Of a stretch of 64,000 bases of DNA, positions 44,348 through 51,156 are shown one piece after another. Location of the stretch: positions 15,792 to 79,791 of the forward strand of contig NZ_AOJG01000040.1 of assembly GCF_000337375.1 (NCBI RefSeq), in the 5' to 3' direction. The notes beneath the pieces are model-generated. The model did not search any database. It was not told where the DNA came from and saw nothing but the letters and a program-made list of their open reading frames with translations. A program made the translations under genes and the position numbers. The stretch's first letter is position 1. The number at the start of each line of letters is the position of its first letter. The stretch is from Halorubrum lipolyticum DSM 21995. GTDB lineage: Archaea > Halobacteriota > Halobacteria > Halobacteriales > Haloferacaceae.

Positions 44348-45346
44348 ATGGCGACATCCGACGATCGGCTCACCTTCGGCGTGCTCGGGACGGCGGGGAT
44401 CGCGCGGAAAGCGGTCGTACCGGCGATCGCGGCGAGCGACCACGCGCTCGGCGCGGTCGCGTCTCGCGACGGCGGGCGCGCGGAGCGGTTCGCCGAGGAG
44501 CACGCGATCCCGCGGAGCTACGCCTCCTACGAGGCGCTGCTCGAAGACGACGGGATCGACGCGGTGTACGTTCCACTCCCGAACGGGCTCCACGCCGAGT
44601 GGACGAAGCGGGCGGCCGACGCGGGGCTCGACGTGCTCTGTGAAAAGCCGCTCGCGGTCGACGCCGCGGAGGCGCGCGAAGTGACCGACCACTGCGAGGA
44701 CCGCGGCGTCACCCTGATGGAGGGGTTCATGTACCGGTACCACCCGCGCACGGAGCGCGCTCTCGAACTGGCCGAGCGGGAGTTAGCCGACGTCCGCACG
44801 GTGACCGCGACGTTCCGGTTCCCGCTGTACGACCGGCCGAACGACGTACGGCTGGATCCCGACCTCGCGGGCGGGTCGCTGATGGACGTGGGATGTTACC
44901 CCGTCTCGCTCGTCAGAGCGGTGCTCGGGGCGCCCGACCGGGCGTACGCGCACACGCACGACACCCGCGACGCCGGCGTCGACACGGAGCTTGCGGGCGT
45001 GCTGGAGTACGAGGACGGTCGGTCGGCGCGCGTCGCCTCCGGCTTCGACACGCAGTTGGTCCAGCAGTATCGGATCGACGCGACCAACGGCTGGATCGCG
45101 GTCGAGCGAGCGTTCGACGCGCCCGCCGACGAGCCCGTGGAGCTGACCTACGAGATCGACGGCCGGCGCGGCGTCGAGACGTTCGACCCCGTCGATCAGT
45201 ACCGACTGCAGGTGGAGCACTTCGCCGAGCGCGTCGCGGACGGCGCCAACCCGTTGACCGACGGGAAAGAGGCCGTCGCGAACATGCGGGTCATCGACGC
45301 GCTGTTCGAGAGCGCCGCCGGAACCGAATCGGTACCGATCGAGTGA
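44348..45346 (+). CDS. Gfo/Idh/MocA-family sugar dehydrogenase (xylose dehydrogenase-like)
   Basis: The 332-residue NAD(P)-dependent enzyme has a Rossmann start FGVLGTAGIARKAVVPAIAA, the CEKPLAVDAAEAREV motif (active-site Lys) and DVGCYPVSLVRAVLG in the C-terminal domain. It resembles D-xylose 1-dehydrogenase of haloarchaea, which oxidises xylose. The exact sugar is not provable. CTTTTTGA, 24-31 bases upstream of ATG 44348, marks its own promoter. It lies inside the sulfur cluster but has no obvious link to it. Confidence 0.85.
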   Translation: MATSDDRLTFGVLGTAGIARKAVVPAIAASDHALGAVASRDGGRAERFAEEHAIPRSYASYEALLEDDGIDAVYVPLPNGLHAEWTKRAADAGLDVLCEKPLAVDAAEAREVTDHCEDRGVTLMEGFMYRYHPRTERALELAERELADVRTVTATFRFPLYDRPNDVRLDPDLAGGSLMDVGCYPVSLVRAVLGAPDRAYAHTHDTRDAGVDTELAGVLEYEDGRSARVASGFDTQLVQQYRIDATNGWIAVERAFDAPADEPVELTYEIDGRRGVETFDPVDQYRLQVEHFAERVADGANPLTDGKEAVANMRVIDALFESAAGTESVPIE

Positions 45347-45397
45347 GCGATCGGAGTTCGGTCCGAAGAGGCCGGTCGATGGGGACGGCTTCCCGAC

Positions 45398-45879
45398 CGA
45401 TAGCGGGAGCGGGTATTGCAGATCGGTGGTGGCGATCCAGAATTTAAAAGCACACGAGCGACAGCGACGATAGTTTATAAATGAACGTGGCGGTGGCGCG
45501 CCCCGGTGAGCGGCCCGGAAGGCCGCGAACCGACGGCGCGAGGGAGTCGCGAGCAGAGAGGGACCTCCGGTCCCTCATGAAGCCGGCGCGCAGCGCCGGC
45601 GACGAAGCGAGCGACGAGGTTGGGGAGGCGTGAGGCTGTGCGGTCAGGGTGGGACTCAAAGGGGCAGCCGGCGAGGCGGGCACAGGCGACGCAAGCACTG
45701 GAAGGAGCGAGCCTGCGAGCGACTGAAGCGCGCAGCGAGCGTGCGCCCGCCTCGCCGGCTGGGGCTTTGGACGTGTTCACCGTAGAGTCGTCGGTCGTTT
45801 ATAAACAGCCGACAGCAACACCACTCGATCGCTTATAAACAACCACGCCCCCAACGTGCTATACCTACTCCCGCTATCG
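45398..45879 (+). mobile_element. Complete MITE-like repeat, copy C (about 482 bp)
   Basis: The left end CGATAGCGGGAGCGGGTATT (45398-45417, continuing GC) and the reverse complement of the right end (45858-45879) agree at 19 of 22 positions. Like copy B it contains AATTTAAAAG, AGTTTATAAATGAACG, GCTGGGGCTTTGGACGTGTT and TCGCTTATAAACAACC. It is longer by about 185 bases in the centre, adding GGGACCTCCGGTCCC (45568-45582), GCCGGCGCGCAGCGCCGGC and a 16-bp stem (45666-45681 with 45745-45760). It fills most of the 634-base gap between the sugar dehydrogenase and the DsrE gene. No transposase is present. Confidence 0.72.
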
Positions 45880-45980
45880 CTCGCCGTTGCGTCCGTACCG
45901 ATCGCTACAGGGACGAGTCTCTCGGCGGTTGAGCGTTTCAACGGAGCGATCGACGACGAGAAACGGGTGGAAATCCGTCG

Positions 45981-46568
45981 TCAGACCAGCAGCTGGATGT
46001 CGGCGTCGACCATGTCTTGGAACGCCGAGGCGGCGCCGACGCCGGTCGTGACGCCGTCGTAGAAGTCGTCCTCGTCGTAGCCGAGCAGGTCGATCGTCAT
46101 CTGACACGCCTGCAGTTCGACGCCGCTGGCGATCGACGTCTCGATGAGTTCCTCCACCGACGCCACGTCGTTGTCCTCGATCTTGGTGCGCATCATGCGC
46201 GTGGTCATCCGGTCCATCCCGGGGAGCGCGGCGATCGCGTTCGGAACGGGCATGTTCGGGTTCCCCACGGAGCTGAGCTGGAGGTTCTTCGAGTTCTCCT
46301 CGTGGAGGATCTCGAGCCCCCAGAACGTGTGGAAGACGGTGACGTCGTAGCCGAAGGCGGCCGCCGTGCTCGCGAGGATCAGCGGCGGGTACGCCATGTC
46401 GAGCGTCCCCTTCGTGGCGATGATCACCATTTTCTGGGAGCCGCCGTCGTCGACCTCGGTCCGGAGGTCCGACACCTCGGTCTCGAGCGCGTCGATACGG
46501 GCCTGCAAGTCGGCGACCGCTTCGGGATCGAGGTCGTCGTCGGGCGACGCCGGTGTGTCCGCGCTCAT
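45981..46568 (-). CDS. DsrE/DsrF-like sulfur-relay protein
   Basis: The 195-residue protein has an N-terminal coiled-coil-like region (residues 15-42), then a DsrE fold: MVIIATKGTLDMAYPPLILA, GYDVTVFHTFWGLEILHE and VELQACQMTIDLLGYDEDD, where Cys155 is the only Cys and the likely sulfur acceptor. Related DsrE-like proteins hand sulfane sulfur to TusA. It starts one base after the TusA stop on the same strand, so the two are co-translated. The stop is followed by the MITE-like element. Confidence 0.9.
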   Translation of the reverse strand: MSADTPASPDDDLDPEAVADLQARIDALETEVSDLRTEVDDGGSQKMVIIATKGTLDMAYPPLILASTAAAFGYDVTVFHTFWGLEILHEENSKNLQLSSVGNPNMPVPNAIAALPGMDRMTTRMMRTKIEDNDVASVEELIETSIASGVELQACQMTIDLLGYDEDDFYDGVTTGVGAASAFQDMVDADIQLLV

Positions 46569-46569
46569 C

Positions 46570-46824
46570 TCACTCGGTCTTCCGGACGTAGTGTTTGTAC
46601 ACGTCCCGACCGCCCTCGGTCGCTTCCTCCTGATCGACGAGCTCGGCCCCGTCGGTCGACTCCGCCCAGCCCGCGATGTCGCTCACGCTCCCGGAGTCGG
46701 TGGCGACGACTTCGAGCACCTCGCCGGCGGCGATGCCGTCGAACGCGCCTTTGGTCTTGATCACGGGCATCGGGCAGTTCTGTCCCGTCACGTCCAGCGT
46801 CTCGGCTGCGGTTTCCGTACTCAT
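46570..46824 (-). CDS. TusA-family sulfur carrier, second copy
   Basis: The 84-residue TusA has the signature ETLDVTGQNCPMPVIKTKGA with the active Cys17. It ends in GGRDVYKHYVRKTE. ATG 46824 is chosen; a TTG start farther upstream at 46857 lies in the promoter region. It is the first gene of the tusA-dsrE pair and probably exchanges sulfur with the DsrE-like protein. Confidence 0.9.
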   Translation of the reverse strand: MSTETAAETLDVTGQNCPMPVIKTKGAFDGIAAGEVLEVVATDSGSVSDIAGWAESTDGAELVDQEEATEGGRDVYKHYVRKTE

Positions 46825-46841
46825 TGTTTGGTCCCCCGTGT

Positions 46842-46863
46842 TGGGGTTACCCCACAATACTGG
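46842..46863. promoter_or_regulatory. Dyads in the tusA-dsrE promoter
   Basis: TGGGG-TTA-CCCCA (46842-46854) is a perfect 5-bp-arm dyad. Overlapping it, CCA-CAATAC-TGG (46852-46863) repeats the CCA-N6-TGG layout seen before the first tusA operon. On the minus strand CAGTATTG lies 30-38 bases before ATG 46824 as a TATA-like element. Confidence 0.5.
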
Positions 46864-47029
46864 TCAGATCGCCATAAGTGTGTCGATACTTGTGGTTATT
46901 CTGAACTACTGACGAACAGGTGGCCGGATTTCGCGCTCGCGATACACAGTAGGAACGCTCGCTCCTCCTTCGCGCCTGCAAGTGCGATATGGGCAGTTTT
47001 CGACTCATCAAGCCGATCTTCTATATTGT

Positions 47030-47061
47030 GTATATAGTGAATTACTATACGAACTCTTAAG
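47030..47061 (+). promoter_or_regulatory. Promoter and dyad of the rhodanese-PDO gene
   Basis: GTATATAGTGAATTACTATA with a final C (47030-47050) is an imperfect inverted repeat with GTATA/TATAC ends. TCTTAAG at 47055-47061, about 29-35 bases before ATG 47090, is the TATA element. The dyad touches the BRE position, so a regulator bound there would control initiation. Confidence 0.5.
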
Positions 47062-47089
47062 TCACTCCCTCCGTTACGACTGGGTGTAC

Positions 47090-48292
47090 ATGGACGCAGA
47101 CGAGATGGACTTCCCGACGCCGGAATCGGACGTCGACTCGATCGCCCCCGAGACGCTCAAGAGCCGAATCGACGACGGCGAGTCAGTGACGCTGCTCGAC
47201 GCCCGGATGTCGAGCGACTACGAGGAGTGGCGCATCGACGGGCCGACCGTCGACTCGATCAACGTGCCGTACTTCCAGTTCCTCGACGAGGAGATCGACG
47301 ACGACGTCCTCGCCCGCATTCCCGACGACGAACACGTCACGGTGCTCTGTGCGAAGGGCGGCGCCAGCGAATACGTCGCGGGCGCGCTCGCCGACCGCGG
47401 CTACGAAGTCGACCACCTCGAGGACGGGATGAACGGCTGGGCCTCGATCTACGAGACCCGCGAGGTGACGGGCTACGACGGCCCGGGGACGCTCCTGCAG
47501 TACCAGCGCCCCTCCAGCGGCTGTCTCGGCTACCTGCTGTACGACGGCGGCGAGGCCGCGATCGTCGACCCGCTCCGGGCGTTCACCGACCGCTACCTCG
47601 CCGACGCGGAGGAGCTCGGCGTCGACGTGACGTACGCCTTCGACACGCACGTGCACGCCGATCACATCTCCGGGCTCCGCGACCTCGCCGAGGAGGGGGT
47701 CGAGGCGATGCTCCCGTCCGCCGCCGCCGACCGCGGCGTCACCTACGCCGACGCGGTCACGCTCGTCGAGGACGGCGACGAGTTCGCGGTCGGCGACGCG
47801 ACCGTCGAAACGGTGTTCACGCCCGGACACACGACCGGGATGACCTCGTACCTGCTCGGCGACAGCCTGCTCGCGACCGGCGACGGGCTGTTCGTCGAGA
47901 GCGTCGCCCGCCCCGACCTCGAAGAGGGCGACGAGGGCGCGCCCGAGGCCGCACGGCTGCTGTACGACTCGCTACAGAACCGCGTGCTGACGCTCGACGA
48001 CGACGTGCTCGTCGGCGGCGCGCACTTCAGCGACGCCGCGGAGCCGGCGGCGGACGGCACTTACACCGCGCCGATCGGCGAACTCCGCGAGCGGATGGAC
48101 GCGCTCTCGGTCGACGAGGCCGAGTTCGTCGACATCGTCCTCGCCGACATGCCCCCGCGTCCGGCCAACTACGAGGACATCATCGCGACGAATCTCGGGC
48201 AGAACGCCGTCGACGACGACGAGGCGTTCACACTCGAACTGGGGCCGAACAACTGCGCCGCGAGCCAGGATGCGCTCACGAGCGACGACTGA
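47090..48292 (+). CDS. Persulfide dioxygenase-like MBL protein with N-terminal rhodanese domain
   Basis: The 400-residue protein has an N-terminal rhodanese domain (residues about 18-128) with the active loop VLCAKGGASEYV (Cys87), followed by a metallo-beta-lactamase domain with FDTHVHADHISGL (His187, His189, Asp191, His192), TPGHTTGMTSY (His247) and TGDGLFVES (Asp265). This resembles the ETHE1/PDO family that oxidises glutathione-type persulfide with oxygen; the natural thiol in haloarchaea is unknown. The rhodanese could supply or receive sulfane sulfur. The C-terminus ends in a long acidic helix-rich region. It is followed by two YeeE genes. Confidence 0.9.
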   Translation: MDADEMDFPTPESDVDSIAPETLKSRIDDGESVTLLDARMSSDYEEWRIDGPTVDSINVPYFQFLDEEIDDDVLARIPDDEHVTVLCAKGGASEYVAGALADRGYEVDHLEDGMNGWASIYETREVTGYDGPGTLLQYQRPSSGCLGYLLYDGGEAAIVDPLRAFTDRYLADAEELGVDVTYAFDTHVHADHISGLRDLAEEGVEAMLPSAAADRGVTYADAVTLVEDGDEFAVGDATVETVFTPGHTTGMTSYLLGDSLLATGDGLFVESVARPDLEEGDEGAPEAARLLYDSLQNRVLTLDDDVLVGGAHFSDAAEPAADGTYTAPIGELRERMDALSVDEAEFVDIVLADMPPRPANYEDIIATNLGQNAVDDDEAFTLELGPNNCAASQDALTSDD

Positions 48293-48359
48293 TCCGACCG
48301 TGACCCCACCGCACCAGCGTCTCCGGACCGATACGCAGACCGGCACACCCACCGCGTCT

Positions 48360-48366
48360 GGAGGTG
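48360..48366 (+). promoter_or_regulatory. Shine-Dalgarno site before the first YeeE gene
   Basis: GGAGGTG lies seven bases before ATG 48374, a strong ribosome-binding site. It indicates translation from an internal operon position after the rhodanese-PDO gene. Confidence 0.7.
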
Positions 48367-48373
48367 AACACCG

Positions 48374-48898
48374 ATGATCGACGCCGCCTTCGCCGACCTG
48401 CTCGGGCCCCAGACCGTCGACGCGCTGTTCCCGAACGGCGTGTCCCGGTACGCGATCGGGGGGATGCTCGTGGGGCTCGGGACCGTCCTGATCTACCTCG
48501 GAACGGGGATCACGGCCGGCGCGAGCACGTTCCTCGAATCGACCCTCTCGTACGTCTCGGGTCGCTCCCGATTCGCGCAGTACCGCCCGTCCCGCGACTG
48601 GCGCGTCGTGTTCACCGTCGGGATCATCGGCGGTGCCGCGGTCTACGCGGTGATCTACCAAGGCGATCCGTGGTCGATCGCGGGCAGCGGCTGGACCACC
48701 GAGGTGTCCGCGTGGCGGCTGTTCGTCGGCGGGATCCTCGTCGGGATCGGCACCCGGGTCGGGAAGGGATGTACCTCGGGCCACGGGATCTGCGGCGTCG
48801 GCTCGGTCTCCCGCACCTCGCTGGTCGGCGTGGCGACGTTCCTCGTCGTCGCGATCGTGACCGCGAACGCGGTCTCCGCGCTGGGGGTGGGGCTGTGA
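48374..48898 (+). CDS. YeeE/YedE-family sulfur transport protein, first half
   Basis: The 174-residue membrane protein has about four helices and the conserved GTRVGKGCTSGHGICGVG motif (Cys133 and Cys140), which in TsuA-type transporters lines the thiosulfate path. Its TGA overlaps the GTG of the next gene. The pair probably makes one thiosulfate or sulfur uptake system, equivalent to the two halves of a single TsuA. Confidence 0.88.
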   Translation: MIDAAFADLLGPQTVDALFPNGVSRYAIGGMLVGLGTVLIYLGTGITAGASTFLESTLSYVSGRSRFAQYRPSRDWRVVFTVGIIGGAAVYAVIYQGDPWSIAGSGWTTEVSAWRLFVGGILVGIGTRVGKGCTSGHGICGVGSVSRTSLVGVATFLVVAIVTANAVSALGVGL

Positions 48899-49350
48899 GC
48901 CGGCATCCGCTGTTCATGCCGCTGGTCCTCGTCGGCGGACTCGTCTTCGGCTTCGGACTCGGCTTCAGTCACATGGCCCGTCCGGAGGTCGTTATCGACT
49001 TCCTGACGTTCGACGACTTCGGGCTCCTGTTCGTGATGTTCGGCGGCTCGATCGTCGCTGGGATCGCGTTCTGGACGCTCCCGAAGCTGCGCGGGTCGGC
49101 GCCGCTCACCGGTCGCCCGTACGGCCGTCGTCTGAAGTCGTTCGATCGCAACGTCCTCATCGGCGGCTCCGTCTTCGGTGTCGGCTGGGGGCTGTCGGGA
49201 ATCTGCCCGGGCGCCGCCTACGCCAGCCTCGGCGTCGGCAACTGGCCGATCCTCTACGCGATCGGCGGGATGTTCGTCGGCGCCTACGCGCAGGGCGCCT
49301 GGCGGAGCCACGACGCGGACGACCCCGCGGCGGCTCCGAGCGACGACTGA
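48895..49350 (+). CDS. YeeE/YedE-family sulfur transport protein, second half
   Basis: The 151-residue membrane protein begins HPLFMPLVLVGGLVFGFGLG and has a GVGWGLSGICPGAAYAS motif (Cys104), the counterpart of the Cys motif in the first half. It ends with an acidic tail. It starts at GTG 48895 overlapping the previous stop. A frame that continues through from upstream is a shadow of the first half. Confidence 0.88.
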   Translation: MSRHPLFMPLVLVGGLVFGFGLGFSHMARPEVVIDFLTFDDFGLLFVMFGGSIVAGIAFWTLPKLRGSAPLTGRPYGRRLKSFDRNVLIGGSVFGVGWGLSGICPGAAYASLGVGNWPILYAIGGMFVGAYAQGAWRSHDADDPAAAPSDD

Positions 49351-49475
49351 CGAGCGCCTCCGGACCGCGGAACCGACTCGCCGGCAACGCTCGTCGGCGG
49401 ACGCCGGTTCATTTACCGTACCCGTAGATCTACTACGACCCGTTCGTCTACCCGGTACCGCTCGCGTTCCACACC

Positions 49476-50849
49476 ATGACACACGACCCATCAGACACGG
49501 ACGAACCGACCGACGCGACCGCGAAGGACGCGACCGCGAAGGACACAGCATCGAAGGACACGGCGACAACGGGCGCCGCTGCCGCCAGCGACGTTCCGCC
49601 GGTCCCGACCGACCGCGTCGTCGACATCGCGACCGATTTGCTCGCGATCGACACGCAAAATCCGCCGGGCGACGTCCGCGCGGCGATCGAGTACGTCGAG
49701 TCGCTGTTCTCGGCCGCCGGCTTCGACACCGAGCGCGTCGCGACCGATCCCGCGAAACCGAACCTGATCGCGACCCTGCCGGGCGAGTCCGACCGGACCC
49801 TGCTGTACAACGGCCACGCGGACACCGTCCCCTTCGACCGCAAGATGTGGAACCGCGACCCCCTCGGCGAGCGCGACGGTGACCGGGTCTACGGCCGCGG
49901 TGCGACCGATATGAAGGGGCCGCTCGCGGCGATGCTCGCTGCCGGCGAGGCGCTGGCCGCGGCCGACCGCGCCCCTCCGGTATCGATCGCGTTCGCGGTC
50001 GTGAGCGACGAGGAGACCGGCGGCGCCGCGGGCGTCGACACCCTCGTCGAGCGCGGCGCGCTCGACCGGCTCGCGCCCGACGGGTGCGTCATCGGCGAGA
50101 CGACCTGTTCGCGCGGGCGACACTCGGTCACCGTGGCGGACCGCGGGAGCATCTGGCTGACGCTCCGCGCGTCGGGTACCGCGGCGCACGGGTCCCGGCC
50201 GTCGCTCGGCGACAACGCGATCGACCGGCTCTGGGAGGCGACCTCGCTGATCCGCTCGCGGCTCTCAGCGCGTGAGTTTCGGCTGGACGCGACGCTACGG
50301 CCGATCGTCGAGGAGTCCGTCTCGTTCTACGAGCCGACGCTCGGCGCGGACGCGGCCCGCGACCTCTTTGAACACCCGACCGTGAACCTCGGGACGATCG
50401 AGGGCGGCGACGCGGTGAACACCGTTCCCGATTCGGCGACGGCCCGCCTCGACATCCGACTCACCGCCGGCGTCGACACCGCGGACGTGCTCGCCGACAT
50501 CCGTGAGTGTCTCGCCGACTTCCCGGCGGTCTCCGTCGCCGACGCGAGCTGGTCGGTCGGGAGCTACGAGCAAGTCGAGAGCCCGCTCGTCAAGGCCGTG
50601 ACGCGGACCGCCGAGGGCGTCGCCGGCGACCGGATACACCGGCGGAGCGCGACCGGCGGCGGCGACGCGAAGACGTTTCGCCACGCCGGAGTCTCGACCG
50701 TCGAGTTCGGCTTCGGCACCGACACCGTCCACGCCGTCGACGAGTACACCACCGTCGAAGCGCTGCGGCGTAACGCGGCGGTCTACGCCCGCCTCCCGAC
50801 CGCGTGGGACGCGCTGTTCTCGGAACCGCAAGAACGAAGCGAGCGGTGA
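49476..50849 (+). CDS. M20-family metallopeptidase/deacylase (ArgE/DapE-like)
   Basis: The 457-residue enzyme has the M20 signature: metal-binding NGHADTVPF, GATDMKGPLAA, the catalytic SDEETGGAAG and later ATGGGDAKTF and GTDTVHAVDEY. Substrates of ArgE/DapE relatives are N-acyl amino acids; the exact one is not visible. The first about 40 residues are low complexity, built from three or four 15-bp DNA repeats that encode DATAK/DTASK. The start ATG 49476 is chosen as the first in-frame ATG with the Asp/Thr-rich tail typical of haloarchaeal proteins. Confidence 0.88.
   Translation: MTHDPSDTDEPTDATAKDATAKDTASKDTATTGAAAASDVPPVPTDRVVDIATDLLAIDTQNPPGDVRAAIEYVESLFSAAGFDTERVATDPAKPNLIATLPGESDRTLLYNGHADTVPFDRKMWNRDPLGERDGDRVYGRGATDMKGPLAAMLAAGEALAAADRAPPVSIAFAVVSDEETGGAAGVDTLVERGALDRLAPDGCVIGETTCSRGRHSVTVADRGSIWLTLRASGTAAHGSRPSLGDNAIDRLWEATSLIRSRLSAREFRLDATLRPIVEESVSFYEPTLGADAARDLFEHPTVNLGTIEGGDAVNTVPDSATARLDIRLTAGVDTADVLADIRECLADFPAVSVADASWSVGSYEQVESPLVKAVTRTAEGVAGDRIHRRSATGGGDAKTFRHAGVSTVEFGFGTDTVHAVDEYTTVEALRRNAAVYARLPTAWDALFSEPQERSER
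49512..49571 (+). repeat. In-frame 15-bp repeats at the start of the M20 peptidase gene
   Basis: GACGCGACCGCGAAG occurs at 49512-49526 and 49527-49541, followed by diverged units at 49542-49556 and 49557-49571. They encode DATAK, DATAK, DTASK and DTATT. The unit keeps the reading frame. Confidence 0.75.
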
Positions 50850-51156
50850 TCGGCCGAGCGTTCCCTCGAGGCGCGGTCGAGAGGTAGATGACAGAGCGTG
50901 GACACGTGAACGGCGGATCAAATAAAAAGCTGCGTCAGGAACGACCGTTTCGCCTACTTGTTCTCGAATATATGTCACATGAAAAAGAGATATATTCAGT
51001 TACTGAACATAGCGGTGAATTAGTCCTGATATGCTTTGTCGCCTGACCTGTTCCAAATCAAGAGATGCGGCAGAACTCGAATAGCCAATTTCAAATTAGC
51101 CAATTTTAGAATAGTCTATTCGGAAGTATTATCCCCGGCCACAGTGGGGTAGGTGT
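50850..51156. promoter_or_regulatory. AT-rich intergenic region with direct and inverted repeats
   Basis: TAGCCAATTT occurs twice (51082-51091 and 51097-51106). GAATAG-T-CTATTC is a perfect dyad (51109-51121), and CGAATAG (51079-51085) pairs with CTATTCG (51116-51122). GTATTATCC near 51126 is a TATA candidate 26-31 bases before ATG 51157. The base composition is visibly more AT-rich than the flanks, like the gene that follows. Confidence 0.5.

Noticed and set aside
45620-45838. 72-codon open frame inside the long repeat copy
   Set aside because: It lies across the 16-bp stem, has no homologue-like motif and is absent from copy B; structure explains the region better.
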